DNA of 40,376 nt from Achromobacter denitrificans NBRC 15125 (GTDB lineage Bacteria > Pseudomonadota > Gammaproteobacteria > Burkholderiales > Burkholderiaceae_B). The notes below the pieces were generated by a model. The model was not told the DNA's origin and searched no databases. It saw only the letters and a list, made by a program, of their open reading frames with translations. Shown here in pieces: positions 1-8,833 of this stretch. The DNA lies in assembly GCF_001571365.1 (NCBI RefSeq), contig NZ_BCTQ01000047.1, positions 1 to 40,376 of the forward strand. The letters are read 5' to 3'. A program made the translations under genes and the position numbers. Numbering within the stretch: position 1 is the first letter of the stretch; the number at the start of each line of letters is the position of its first letter.

Positions 1-560
1 TGCTGCGCACCGCCGCCGTCGAGGGCGGCAGGCGCGCCTTCATGGCCGGGCTGGGCATCTGCGCGGGCTGCCTGGTCTGGGGCGCCATCGCCGCGTTCGG
101 GCTGGGTTCCCTGCTGCTGGTATCCACCCTCGCCTACGACGCGCTGCGCCTCTGCGCGGCGCTGTACCTGTTCTACCTGGGCCTGAAGCTGTTGTGGGGC
201 AGCCGGAAAGGCGGCGCGTCCGCGGCGCTCGGCGCGCAGGCGCCCGCGCCGGCCGCCACCGGCGCCGGCGGCTAGTTCGTTCGCGGCTGCCTGACCAACG
301 TGCTCAACCCCAAGGTCGGCGTTTTCTACATCACCTTCCTGCCCCAGTTCATTCCCGCGGGCGCGGACGTGCTGCGCTTCAGCCTGCTGCTGGCCGCCAT
401 CCATGCCCTGCTGGGCGTGCTGTGGTTCGCGTTGCTGGTGGCCGCGACGCGCCCGCTGGCGCGCTGGCTGTCGCGGCCGGCCGTCATGCGCGGCCTGGAC
501 CGCATGACGGGCGCGGTCTTCATCGCATTCGGGTTGAAGCTGGCGCTGGAAAAGCGCTGA
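1..560 (+). pseudogene. LysE/RhtB-family amino-acid exporter, 5'-truncated by the window and broken by an in-frame TAG
   Basis: The reading frame is open from the left edge and encodes the hydrophobic helices of a LysE/RhtB exporter, the inner-membrane family that expels amino acids or related small molecules. The family signature LTNVLNPKVGVFYITFLPQF is present near codons 98-117 of the window. A TAG at 273-275 stops the frame after GAGG; the same frame then continues FVRGCLTNVLNPK to a normal TGA at 558-560 without any shift. Relatives often have Ser-Phe at this point, so a single TCG-to-TAG change would explain it. The start codon lies upstream of the window. No good restart codon with a ribosome site follows the stop, so the product is probably non-functional unless this is a sequencing error or the stop is suppressed. 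The family call is strong; pseudogene status is an inference. Confidence 0.75.
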
Positions 561-589
561 AGCCGGCGGAGCCGGCTGCGGCCGGCCTC

Positions 590-790
590 CGCAAGGCCCG
601 CCAGAACCTTACGCGCAACGTCCGACCAGATCCGCCACGGCGGAGTGATCCCCCGTCGCCCGGCTCGACTCCCGAAGCCGCGCCGGTCATAGGCGACGGC
701 CCGGCAGTTCGCGCCGAGGGCGTCCAGTTGCGCCCGCCACATGCGTCCGTCGCAGACATTCGCATGGAGAAAAACCACGAGGGGCCGCTG
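590..790 (-). pseudogene. remnant of an alpha/beta hydrolase gene
   Basis: On the minus strand, positions 785 down to about 670 encode RPLVVFLHANVCDGRMW followed by a stretch ending in AVAYDRRGFG. This is the N-terminal pattern of alpha/beta hydrolases: strand beta-3, the oxyanion HxN/HG-like loop, and the YDRRGFG turn. After that the similarity moves to another frame, where GDHSAVADLVGRCA can be read before a stop, and then ends. No nucleophile elbow (GxSxG), catalytic Asp or His is found, and no proper start codon precedes the segment. The piece lies directly behind the stop of the ABC ATPase gene. It looks like the leftover of a deleted, frameshifted gene. It could instead be a chance resemblance, but the run of conserved positions makes that less likely. 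Confidence 0.45.
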
Positions 791-797
791 CCGGCGC

Positions 798-2681
798 TCA
801 ATACACCCCGATGGCGTGTCGCGCCACGAAGTGGCCGTCGCCCACGGCGACCAGGGGCTCGACCAGCGGATCGTCGCCCACCTTGCGCACCGGACTGGGG
901 ATTTCGTCCACCAGCAGCGAGCGCTCGCGGTGGCGCCGCCGCGGGTCGGCGATGGGCACCGCCGCCATCAGCTTCTTGGTATAGGGATGCTGCGGGTTCT
1001 CGAAAATCGCCCGGCGCGGCCCGATCTCGACGATCTGCCCCAAATACATCACCGCCACCCGGTGGCTCACGCGCTCGACCACCGCCATGTCGTGCGAAAT
1101 GAACAGGAACGACACGCCCAGCTCCCGCTGCAGGTCCAGCAGCAGGTTCACGATCTGCGCCTGGATGGAGACGTCCAGGGCCGATACGGATTCGTCGGCG
1201 ATCACCACCTTGGGGTTCAGCGCCAGGGCGCGCGCGATGCAGATGCGCTGGCGCTGGCCGCCGGAGAATTCGTGCGGGTAGCGGTCGATCATTTCGGGCA
1301 GCAGCCCGCACTTGTCCATCAGCCAGCGCACCCGGTCCTGCGCCGCCTTGCCGCGCGCCACGCCGTGGATCAGCAGGGGTTCCATGATGGAATAACCCAC
1401 CGTCATGCGAGGGTCGAGCGAGGCGAACGGATCCTGGAAGATGAACTGGATGTGCCGGCGCAGCGTCTGCATGGCGCTGCCGCGCAGGGCGCCGATGTTC
1501 TTGCCGTCGAATTCGATGGTGCCGCCCTTGCTCTTGACGAGCTGCAGCAGCGAGCGACCGGTGGTGGTCTTGCCGCAGCCCGATTCGCCCACCAGCGACA
1601 GGGTTTCGCCGGGATAGAGGTCGAAGCTGACCTTCTCCACCGCATGCACGCGCTTCTGCACCCGGCCCAGGATGCCGCCGGCGATGTCGAAGCTGGTGGT
1701 CAGGTCCCGCACCTTCAATACCGGGCCGTTCTCCCGGCGCACGGTGGAGGATGCGGCCACGGGCGGCGCGGCGGGCGCGGCGCCCGGCTGCGGCGCCGCC
1801 TGCGCGGCCCCGTCCACCCGCAGCAGCGGGAACGGCGAGGGCTCGTCGGTGCCCTGCATCGCGCCCAGGCGCGGCACGGCCGACAGCAAGGCGCGGGTGT
1901 AGGCGTGGCGCGGACGCGCGAAGATCTCGTCCGAACCGCCCTCTTCCACCTTGTCGCCCCGGTACATGACCAGCACGCGGTCGGCCACCTCGGCCACCAC
2001 GCCCATGTCGTGGGTGATGAAGATCACGCCCATGTCCATTTCTTCCTGCAACTGACGGATCAGCTGCAGGATCTGGGCCTGGATGGTGACGTCCAGCGCC
2101 GTGGTGGGCTCGTCGGCGATCAGGAGTTGCGGCTTGCAGGACAGCGCCATGGCGATCATGACGCGCTGGCGCATGCCGCCCGACAGCTGGTGCGGATAGC
2201 GATCCAGGATGGCGCCGGCCTCGGGGATGCGCACCCGTTCCAGCATGCGCAGCGTCTCGGCGCGCGCCGCGGCCGCGTCCAGGCCCTGATGCAGCTGCAG
2301 CGCTTCGGCGATCTGGTTGCCGGCCGTGAAGCTCGGGTTCAGGGAGGTCATCGGCTCCTGGAAGATCATCGCCACGTCCGCGCCGCGCACGCGCTGCAGC
2401 AGGGAGTCCGGGGCGTTGAGCAGGTCCATGACCTCGCCGTTGCGCCGGCGCAGCAGCATGCCGCCGTTGACGATGCGGCCGCCGCCGTACTCCACCAGGC
2501 GCATCAGCGCCAGCGAGGTCACGGACTTGCCCGAGCCGGATTCGCCCACGATGGCCAGGGTTTCGCCGCGGTCGACGTGGAAGGAGACGCTGCGCACCGC
2601 TTCCACGGTGCGCTCGGGGGTCTTGAAGCGCACGGTCAGGTCGTTGACCTGGACGACGCGTTTGGGATCCATGGTTGCCAT
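798..2681 (-). CDS. double-domain ABC transporter ATPase for peptides (GsiA/DppDF-like)
   Basis: This 627-residue protein fuses two ABC ATPase domains and powers an oligopeptide, dipeptide or glutathione importer from the cytoplasmic face. Domain 1 has Walker A GESGSGKS (about 46-53), signature LSGGM (166-170) and Walker B LLIADEP (186-192). Domain 2 has Walker A GESGCGKT (365-372), signature FSGGQ (about 472-476) and Walker B VVIADES (492-498). A Pro/Ala-rich linker (about 280-315) joins them. Each half ends in the C-terminal extension typical of the Opp/Dpp subfamily ([24 protein letters not shown]). It is the last gene of the operon and starts 5 nt after the permease stop. ATG at 2681 is used; a second ATG three codons in is possible. 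Substrate is inferred from the operon, since sequence alone does not separate glutathione from other small peptides. Confidence 0.93.
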   Translation of the reverse strand: MATMDPKRVVQVNDLTVRFKTPERTVEAVRSVSFHVDRGETLAIVGESGSGKSVTSLALMRLVEYGGGRIVNGGMLLRRRNGEVMDLLNAPDSLLQRVRGADVAMIFQEPMTSLNPSFTAGNQIAEALQLHQGLDAAAARAETLRMLERVRIPEAGAILDRYPHQLSGGMRQRVMIAMALSCKPQLLIADEPTTALDVTIQAQILQLIRQLQEEMDMGVIFITHDMGVVAEVADRVLVMYRGDKVEEGGSDEIFARPRHAYTRALLSAVPRLGAMQGTDEPSPFPLLRVDGAAQAAPQPGAAPAAPPVAASSTVRRENGPVLKVRDLTTSFDIAGGILGRVQKRVHAVEKVSFDLYPGETLSLVGESGCGKTTTGRSLLQLVKSKGGTIEFDGKNIGALRGSAMQTLRRHIQFIFQDPFASLDPRMTVGYSIMEPLLIHGVARGKAAQDRVRWLMDKCGLLPEMIDRYPHEFSGGQRQRICIARALALNPKVVIADESVSALDVSIQAQIVNLLLDLQRELGVSFLFISHDMAVVERVSHRVAVMYLGQIVEIGPRRAIFENPQHPYTKKLMAAVPIADPRRRHRERSLLVDEIPSPVRKVGDDPLVEPLVAVGDGHFVARHAIGVY

Positions 2682-2686
2682 ATCGT

Positions 2687-3565
2687 TTACTTGTCCTGAC
2701 GCGGATCGAGCGCGTCGCGCAGGCCGTCGCCCAGCAGATTGAAGCCCAGCACCACGAGGAAAATGGCCGATCCGGGGAAGATGGACATCCAGGGCGCCTG
2801 GGTCATGAAGTTTTTGGCGGTGTTCAGCATCGAGCCCCAGGACGGGTTGGGCGGCTGCAGCCCCAGGCCCAGGAAGGACAGGCTGGCCTCGGCGATGATG
2901 GCCGTCGCGATGGTGATGGTGGCCTGCACGATGAGCGGCGGCATGACGTTGGGGAACACGTGCCGGCCGATGATGCGCAGGTCGGAGGCGCCCAGCGCGC
3001 GGGCGCTCTGCACGTAGTCCTCGTTCTTGACGGCCAGCACCTGGCCGCGCGTCAACCGGATGAACTTGGGCGCGGCCGACACGCCGATGGCGATCATGGC
3101 GTTGGTCAGGCTGGGGCCCAGGAACGCGGCCAGCGCGATGGCCAGGATCAGGAAGGGAATCGCCAGCAGCGCCTCGGTGGCGCGCGAAATGATGCTGTCG
3201 GTCCAGCCGCCGAAATAGCCGGCGGCCAGCCCGAAGGGCACGCCCACGATCAGGGCGATCAGGACGGACACCAGGCCCGCCATCAGCGAGGCGCGCGCGC
3301 CGTAGACCATGCGGCTGAAGATGTCGCGGCCCAGTTCGTCGGTGCCCAGCCAGTAGGACGCCGACGGCGCCTTGCGGATGGTGGTGAAGCTGGTCTGGAA
3401 CGGATCGTGGCTGGCCAGCAGCGGCGCCAGCACGGCCAGCATCACGAACAGCAGGACGATCCCCAGGCCCAGCATGGCGATGCGGTTGCGTTTGAATTTG
3501 GCCCAGGCGCGATTGCGGCTGCGGGGCGGCGTGACGGCCGCGGCCGTTGCGGGAAGTGCGCTCAT
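2687..3565 (-). CDS. ABC transporter permease, DppC/GsiD type
   Basis: A 292-residue inner-membrane permease of the binding-protein-dependent peptide transporter family. It has a short cytoplasmic N-terminus rich in Arg, a first membrane helix (about 33-52), the conserved periplasmic motif [20 protein letters not shown], and four or five further helices. The ATPase-contacting EAA loop reads [19 protein letters not shown]. The protein ends in the typical [11 protein letters not shown]. The start is the ATG at 3563-3565, which overlaps the TGA of the preceding permease (ATGA), so the two are translationally coupled. The open frame extends much further upstream, but only as a shadow of the other permease gene. 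It should form a heterodimer with the DppB-type partner. Confidence 0.93.
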   Translation of the reverse strand: MSALPATAAAVTPPRSRNRAWAKFKRNRIAMLGLGIVLLFVMLAVLAPLLASHDPFQTSFTTIRKAPSASYWLGTDELGRDIFSRMVYGARASLMAGLVSVLIALIVGVPFGLAAGYFGGWTDSIISRATEALLAIPFLILAIALAAFLGPSLTNAMIAIGVSAAPKFIRLTRGQVLAVKNEDYVQSARALGASDLRIIGRHVFPNVMPPLIVQATITIATAIIAEASLSFLGLGLQPPNPSWGSMLNTAKNFMTQAPWMSIFPGSAIFLVVLGFNLLGDGLRDALDPRQDK

Positions 3566-4506
3566 GAATGCCTCAGGCGGGGATTGACCAGGATGTACAG
3601 GATGTCGGCCAGCAGGTTCATCAGGATGAAGCCCACCGCGACGCAGAGCACCACGCCCTGCACCACCGCGTAGTCGCGCGTGAAGACGGCGTCGACCACC
3701 AGCTTGCCGAATCCCGGGATCGTGAAGACCTGCTCGGTCAGCACGGCGCCCGCCAGGAGCTCGCCGAACAACAGGGTCACCAGGGTGACGATGGGCATCA
3801 GCGCATTGCGCAAGGCATGCCGCAGCACCACCCGGCGCGGCGACACGCCCTTGGCGCGCGCGGTGCGCACGTAGTCGGCCGACAGGGCCTCCAGCATGGC
3901 CGAGCGGGTATGCCGCATCAGGTAGGCCGCGATCGCCGTGGACAGCACCAGGGACGGCATCAGCATGGTCTTGATCGAGAGCCAGAAATCCTCGGACGGC
4001 GGCACGTAGCCCGACGCCGGCAGCAGCTTCCACTGCACCGACACCACCATGATCAGGATGATGCCCAGCCAGAAGTTCGGGATGGACATGCCGGACAGCG
4101 CCGCGATGTTGGCGCCCATTTCGATGGGCTTGCCCTTGCGCACGGCGGCCAGGATGCCCATGGGTATGCCGACCAGCAGCGCGAAGAACATGGCCATGGC
4201 GGCCAGTTGCAGCGTGACCGGCAGCTTCTGGCCGATCAGCGTGGTGACGGGAACGTCGGTGCGCAGCGACTTGCCCAGGTCCCCCTGCAGGACCTGTCCG
4301 GCCCAGGCGGCGTACTGCACGGGCAGCGGATCGTTGAGGCGGTATTTTTCGCGCAGGTAGTCCAGGACCGCCGGGTCGCGCTCTTCGCCGGCCAGGGTGA
4401 GCACCGGATCGCCGGGCAGGATTTTCTGCAGCATGAAGACGATCATCGACACCAGTATCAGTGTCGGTATCGCGACGATCACGCGGCGCAAGATGAGTTT
4501 AAGCAT
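3562..4506 (-). CDS. ABC transporter permease, DppB/GsiC type
   Basis: A 314-residue permease with the DppB hallmarks: an N-terminal helix directly after MLKLILRR, the motif [13 protein letters not shown], the sequence [12 protein letters not shown], and an EAA loop [20 protein letters not shown]. The C-terminus [14 protein letters not shown] is typical of the family. The start is placed at the ATG at 4504-4506, where the family normally begins; the frame upstream of it is open but falls in a non-coding leader. The gene follows the binding-protein gene after about 130 nt that hold a strong hairpin (4583-4605), and it overlaps the next permease by 4 nt. With its partner it forms the membrane channel of the peptide importer. 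Confidence 0.93.
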   Translation of the reverse strand: MLKLILRRVIVAIPTLILVSMIVFMLQKILPGDPVLTLAGEERDPAVLDYLREKYRLNDPLPVQYAAWAGQVLQGDLGKSLRTDVPVTTLIGQKLPVTLQLAAMAMFFALLVGIPMGILAAVRKGKPIEMGANIAALSGMSIPNFWLGIILIMVVSVQWKLLPASGYVPPSEDFWLSIKTMLMPSLVLSTAIAAYLMRHTRSAMLEALSADYVRTARAKGVSPRRVVLRHALRNALMPIVTLVTLLFGELLAGAVLTEQVFTIPGFGKLVVDAVFTRDYAVVQGVVLCVAVGFILMNLLADILYILVNPRLRHS

Positions 4507-4582
4507 ATGAGAAACCGTAAGACAGGAACGGCGGACGGGGCCGGGAGGATAAACCGCGGCGCCCCGCCGCCGCAAACGACAA

Positions 4583-4605
4583 CCGGACGCGCAAGGCGCG
4601 TCCGG
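4583..4605 (-). terminator. intra-operon hairpin with a T-rich tail
   Basis: The arms CCGGACGCGC and GCGCGTCCGG pair perfectly over 10 bp around a 3-nt loop. Read on the minus strand, the hairpin is followed by TTGTCGTTTGC. It lies between the binding-protein gene and the permease genes. Such elements often act as partial terminators or 3'-end stabilisers, giving more binding protein than membrane parts. A second weaker GC-rich inverted repeat (about 4609-4635) lies just upstream of it. Confidence 0.55.
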
Positions 4606-4635
4606 CTGGCGCGGCGCGTAACTGCCGCGCCGCGA

Positions 4636-6147
4636 TTACTTCTGCGCGAACGTCACGCCTTTCAGCCGGATCATGCCGTCCGGATAGGGAGTAAAGCCCT
4701 TGACCTTCTTGGCCATCGCGAAGGGCCAGGGTTGGTAATAGTTATACACCCCGGGCAGTTCGTCCTGGATGATGGTCTGCGCCTGGTCGTAGATGGCTTT
4801 GCGCTTGGCTTCGTCGGGCACGGTGCGCGCCTCGTTCAGCAGCTTGTCCACCTCCGGGTTGCAATAGTGGCCGTCGTTCAGCGCACCCTTGCAAGTGACG
4901 AAGGCGTGGATGTTGCCGTCCGGATCGACCCGGCCCGACCAGCCCAGCATCACGACCTGGAAGTTGCCGCCGGCCGATTCCTTCTGCAGCGCCGCGTACT
5001 CCGTGGGGCGCAGCGACAGGTCGAAGCCGGCTTCGGAGGCCATGGCCTGGACGATCTCGGCGATCGACGAGGTGGTGGTGTTGTTGCCGAACATGACCTC
5101 GGCCTTCACGCGCTCGAAGCCCGCCTGCTTGAGCAGCGCGCGGGCCTTGGCCACGTCGCGCTTGGTGGGCGGGAACTTGTCGCTGTGATAGGGGCTGGCG
5201 GGCGGGAACGGCTGCTGGGCCGGATCGAAGATGCCGCCGCCGGCCACTTCGCTGATGGCGTTGCGGTCGATGGCGTACTGGAAGGCCTGGCGCACCAGCT
5301 TGTTCTTGAACGGATTGTCTTCGGCGCGCTTGCCGTTGGCCACGTTGAACATGAACTGCTGGAAGCCCAGGCCGGCGATCGGCGCGAAGGTCAGGCTGGC
5401 GTCGCCCTTGACCTGCGGCACGTCGGAGGGGTTGAGGCGTTCCAGCAGGTCCAGGTCGCCGGCGCGCAGGTTGGACAGGCGCACGGTGGTGTCCGGGATG
5501 GGCAGGAAGGTCACGCGCTTGAAGGCGTAGTCCGAGGCGCCGTAGTATTGGTCGAACTTCTCCAGCACGATGCGGTCGTTCTGGATGCGCTCGACGAACT
5601 TGTACGGGCCCGAGCAGACCGGCTTGCGCCCCACGGCCGCCACGTCGTCGGTGAAGGTCTTGGGCGACAGCATCATGCCGGCGCGGTCGGACAGCTGGGC
5701 CAGCAGCGTGGCGTCCGGCTTCTTCAGCGTCAGCACCAGCGTCGCGGCGTCGGGCGCCTCGACCTTCTCCACCGAGGCCAGCTCGCCCTTGCGCAGGCTG
5801 TCCGGCAGGGTCATGGCGCGTTCGAGGTTGGCCTTGGCCGCGGCGGCGTCGAACTTCGAGCCGTCATGGAACAGCGCGTCTTCGCGCAGTTTGAACGTCA
5901 GCACCTTGTTGTCGGGGCTGAACGACCAGGACGTGGCCAGCTGCGGCACGAAATGCAGCTTGGGATCGATGTCGACCAGCTTGTCGCACAGCGACGTGAA
6001 CACGATGCGGCCCACGTAGGTGCGCGCCCGGTGCGGATCCAGCACGTCCGGATCTTCCTGCAGGCCGATCCGGATGTTCTGGGCGGAAGCCGCGCCGGCG
6101 GCCAGCGCCAGCAGGCTGGCGCCGAAGGTCAAGGTCAAGCGTTTCAT
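4636..6147 (-). CDS. periplasmic peptide-binding protein of an ABC importer (SBP family 5)
   Basis: A 503-residue extracytoplasmic solute-binding protein of the OppA/DppA/GsiB class. Residues 1-22 form a Sec signal peptide with a likely cut at ASA-Q. The mature part opens with IRIGLQEDPDVLDPHRA, the usual family 5 start (x-D-x-LDPH), and contains the segment LTFKLREDALFHDGSKFDAAA seen in this family. A good ribosome site (AAGGGG) precedes the ATG. The gene sits 35 nt downstream of the gamma-glutamyltransferase gene and ahead of the two permeases and the ATPase, so it supplies the ligand-binding component. The neighbouring transferase suggests glutathione or gamma-glutamyl peptides as ligand; this is inferred, not visible in the binding site. 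Confidence 0.93.
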   Translation of the reverse strand: MKRLTLTFGASLLALAAGAASAQNIRIGLQEDPDVLDPHRARTYVGRIVFTSLCDKLVDIDPKLHFVPQLATSWSFSPDNKVLTFKLREDALFHDGSKFDAAAAKANLERAMTLPDSLRKGELASVEKVEAPDAATLVLTLKKPDATLLAQLSDRAGMMLSPKTFTDDVAAVGRKPVCSGPYKFVERIQNDRIVLEKFDQYYGASDYAFKRVTFLPIPDTTVRLSNLRAGDLDLLERLNPSDVPQVKGDASLTFAPIAGLGFQQFMFNVANGKRAEDNPFKNKLVRQAFQYAIDRNAISEVAGGGIFDPAQQPFPPASPYHSDKFPPTKRDVAKARALLKQAGFERVKAEVMFGNNTTTSSIAEIVQAMASEAGFDLSLRPTEYAALQKESAGGNFQVVMLGWSGRVDPDGNIHAFVTCKGALNDGHYCNPEVDKLLNEARTVPDEAKRKAIYDQAQTIIQDELPGVYNYYQPWPFAMAKKVKGFTPYPDGMIRLKGVTFAQK

Positions 6148-6182
6148 TATTTAAATTCCCCTTGTGGCTGCGCTATTGCGTA

Positions 6183-7811
6183 TCAGAAGCCGACCGCCTG
6201 CCCGTCGCGCCGGCTGTCGCTGGCGGCGACGTAGCCCAGCTCGTTGTCGCTTTCGGACATGCGCCAGATGAACTGCCCCGCCCCGAAATCCATGTAGGGA
6301 TCGTCGACGGACTTCAAAGCATGCCCGAGGTCTTTCAGGCCCGCAATGGTGGAAGCCTTCATATTGGTCTCGATATCGAGCGTGAAGTCGCGATTGACCT
6401 TCCAGCGGGGCGCGCAGCAGGCCGCCTGGGGATTCTGGTGGTAGTCGATCATGCGGACCACGGTCTGCATGTGGCCCTGGGGCTGCATGTCGCCGCCCAT
6501 CACGCCGAAGCTCATGACCGGCTTGCCGCCGCGGGTCAGGAAACCCGGGATGATGGTGTGGAACGGACGCTTGCCGCCTTCGACCACATTGGCCGACTGC
6601 GGGTCCATCGAGAAGCCCACGCCGCGGTTCTGCATGCTGATGCCGGTGCCCGGCACGACCACGCCCGAGCCGAAGCCCATGTAGTTGGACTGGATGAACG
6701 AGATCATCATGCCGTTCTCGTCGGCGGCGGTCAGGTAGATGGTGCCGCCGGCATGCGGGCGACCGGCTTCGAAATGGGTGGCCTGGTCCAGGCGGATCAG
6801 CTTCGCGCGGCTGTCCAGGTAGGCGTCCGACAGCATCTGCTCGGGCGTGACCTGCATGGAGCGCGGGTCGGCCACGTACTTGTAGAGGTCGGCGAAGGCC
6901 AGCTTCATGGCTTCGATCTGGATATGTTGCGATTGCACCGAATCCACCGGGATGTCGGCCATGTCGAAGCGCTCGACGATGCCCAGCGCGATCAGCGCGG
7001 CGATGCCCTGCCCGTTCGGCGGGATCTCGTGCAGCTCGTAGCCGCGGTAGGACTTGGAAATCGGCTTGACCCATTCCGGGCGGTAGCCGCGCAGGTCTTC
7101 CAGGGTCATGGCGCCGCCGCATTCCTTGCTGAAGGCGGCGATGCGCTCGGCCAGCTCGCCTTCATAGAAGTCGCGGCCCTTCGATTCGGCGATGCGGCGC
7201 AGCGTGTTGGCGGCATCGGGGAAGCGGAAATGCTCGCCCACCTTGGGCGCGCGGCCCTCGGGCAGGAAGGCCTGGGCGTAACCCGGCTGCGCGCTCAGTT
7301 CCTCCGCGGCGGCGGCCCACTTGTGCGCCACCACCGGCGGCACGGCATAGCCGCGCTCGGCGATCTCGATGGCGGGCTCGAACAGCTGCTCGAAGGGCAG
7401 CTTGCCCAGCTTTTCGTGCAGCGCGGCCCAGCCGGCCACCACGCCCGGCACCGTGACCGCGTCCCAGCCGCGCTTGGGCTGGATGGCCAGGCCGTTGGCG
7501 CCCACGCCGTACTTGCGCTTGAAGTACTCGACGTTCCAGGCGGCCGGCGCCACGCCGGACGAATTCAGCCCGTGCAGTTCCTTGCCGTCCCAGACGATGG
7601 CGAAACAGTCGCCGCCCAGGCCGCAGGACACGGGTTCGACCAGGACGATCGTGGCGGCCGCGGCGATGGCGGCGTCCACGGCGTTGCCGCCCTTGAGCAG
7701 CATGCGCAATCCGGCCTGGGCCGCGAGCGGGTGCGACGTGGAAACCACGTTGCGGGCGAACAGCGGAATGCGGACGGAAGGATAGGGGTTGCCCCAGTCG
7801 AAGGATTTCAT
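6183..7811 (-). CDS. gamma-glutamyltransferase family protein (YwrD-like)
   Basis: A 542-residue Ntn-hydrolase that should cleave itself before Thr357 (in HAGGTIYLTAADENG) to give large and small subunits. It removes or transfers the gamma-glutamyl group of glutathione and related peptides. Family features include GGNAVDAAIA (41-50), the glycine-rich CGLGGDCF (63-70), and the small-subunit block SNYMGFGSGVVVPGTGISMQ (partly shared with cephalosporin acylases). There is no signal peptide, so it should act in the cytoplasm, unlike periplasmic Ggt of E. coli. It heads the operon with a peptide importer, which fits uptake of gamma-glutamyl peptides followed by internal hydrolysis. The LysR gene is divergent 110 nt away and probably controls it. 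Acylase activity is the main alternative. Confidence 0.9.
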   Translation of the reverse strand: MKSFDWGNPYPSVRIPLFARNVVSTSHPLAAQAGLRMLLKGGNAVDAAIAAAATIVLVEPVSCGLGGDCFAIVWDGKELHGLNSSGVAPAAWNVEYFKRKYGVGANGLAIQPKRGWDAVTVPGVVAGWAALHEKLGKLPFEQLFEPAIEIAERGYAVPPVVAHKWAAAAEELSAQPGYAQAFLPEGRAPKVGEHFRFPDAANTLRRIAESKGRDFYEGELAERIAAFSKECGGAMTLEDLRGYRPEWVKPISKSYRGYELHEIPPNGQGIAALIALGIVERFDMADIPVDSVQSQHIQIEAMKLAFADLYKYVADPRSMQVTPEQMLSDAYLDSRAKLIRLDQATHFEAGRPHAGGTIYLTAADENGMMISFIQSNYMGFGSGVVVPGTGISMQNRGVGFSMDPQSANVVEGGKRPFHTIIPGFLTRGGKPVMSFGVMGGDMQPQGHMQTVVRMIDYHQNPQAACCAPRWKVNRDFTLDIETNMKASTIAGLKDLGHALKSVDDPYMDFGAGQFIWRMSESDNELGYVAASDSRRDGQAVGF

Positions 7812-7882
7812 GTCGCTAGTCTCATAACGGTTAGGCCTGCGGTCGGCCCAGGCAGCCGAAAGTACTCTTGTGATCTAATTAA

Positions 7883-7893
7883 ATCAATTTGAT
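7883..7893. promoter_or_regulatory. AT-rich palindrome in the divergent LysR/gamma-glutamyltransferase promoter
   Basis: ATCAA-T-TTGAT is a perfect 5-bp-arm palindrome inside an AT-rich block (about 7871-7920) that stands out from the GC-rich surroundings. It lies between the divergent genes, where LysR-type regulators normally bind (T-N11-A type sites). It is a candidate operator only. Confidence 0.4.
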
Positions 7894-7921
7894 TTTTTGT
7901 TCCGTCATAAAAGAATTTTTT

Positions 7922-8833
7922 ATGAGTACGATCCGTTTCCTGCGCACTTTCCTGGCGGTCGCGCACCATGGCTCATTTTCCGAAGCCGCCGAGCAGGTGG
8001 CCCTGACCCAGGCGGCCGTCAGCTTCCAGATGCGGGCGCTGGAGGCGGAGCTGGGACGGGAACTGTTCGACCGCAGCGGCCGCCTTGCCATTCTTAACGC
8101 AGCCGGCCGGGAATTGCTACCGGAAATCAAGCACTTGCTGGATCTTTACGACCGCATGAGGCGGCCGCGGACCGTGCCGGGCGAACTGGCCGGCTCGGTC
8201 TCGGTGGGCAGCATCGTGTCCTGCATGGGCACCCTGTCCAAGGTGGTGTCGGGCATGAAGAAGCGCCATCCCAAGCTGGACGTTCGCATCCTGTCGGCCA
8301 AGGCCAGCGAGCTGGCGGGCAAGGTCGAAGACGGCGAGCTGGACGCGGCCTTCCTGGTGGAAGCCGGCCGCAAGATGGCCAGCACCCGCTGGACCCCGCT
8401 ATATGAAGAAGAACTGGTGGTCATCGCGCCGCGCTCGGCGGCGGGCGCGGACGCGCGCCAGGTGCTGGCGGGCAATCCGTTCCTGCGTTTCGACCGCACC
8501 CAGCGCACCGGCCTGCAGATCGACCGGCTGCTGCGGCGGCTGGCGGTGCCTCTGGACGAATTCCTGGAGCTCAACGCCATCGAGACGCTGGTGGAATTGG
8601 TGCGGCAGGAGGTGGGCGTGACGCTGCTGCCCCTGATCCACGGCTCGAACTGGCAGCAAAGCCCCGAGCTGCGGATCTTCCGGCTGCCGCCGGACCTGGG
8701 GCCGCTGGCGCGCTCCATCGGCATGCTGGAGCGGCGCGAGCACGCCCGCCAGGGCATTACGGCGGCAATCTGCGCGGGTTGCGCCGCGGCCTTCCGCGAG
8801 CGCGACGCGCAGATTGCCGCCCCGGACTCATGA
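7922..8833 (+). CDS. LysR-family transcriptional regulator
   Basis: A 303-residue LysR-type regulator. The N-terminal winged helix-turn-helix spans about residues 1-60 (FLAVAHHGSFSEAAEQVALT, then AAVSFQMRALEAELG), and is followed by the linker helix and an effector-binding domain. The start at ATG 7922 gives the standard LysR N-terminus; an upstream in-frame ATG at 7889 would add an atypical 11-residue extension. The gene is divergent from the gamma-glutamyltransferase operon and so probably regulates it and itself. Its stop overlaps the convergent phospholipase gene by 6 nt, so the two messages share 3' ends. The effector cannot be read from the sequence. Confidence 0.92.
   Translation: MSTIRFLRTFLAVAHHGSFSEAAEQVALTQAAVSFQMRALEAELGRELFDRSGRLAILNAAGRELLPEIKHLLDLYDRMRRPRTVPGELAGSVSVGSIVSCMGTLSKVVSGMKKRHPKLDVRILSAKASELAGKVEDGELDAAFLVEAGRKMASTRWTPLYEEELVVIAPRSAAGADARQVLAGNPFLRFDRTQRTGLQIDRLLRRLAVPLDEFLELNAIETLVELVRQEVGVTLLPLIHGSNWQQSPELRIFRLPPDLGPLARSIGMLERREHARQGITAAICAGCAAAFRERDAQIAAPDS

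Noticed and set aside
492..498. Walker B change in the ABC ATPase (ADES instead of ADEP; residue numbers) as a sign of inactivity
   Set aside because: The catalytic Glu is kept, and Ser at the following position is a tolerated variant in this subfamily.
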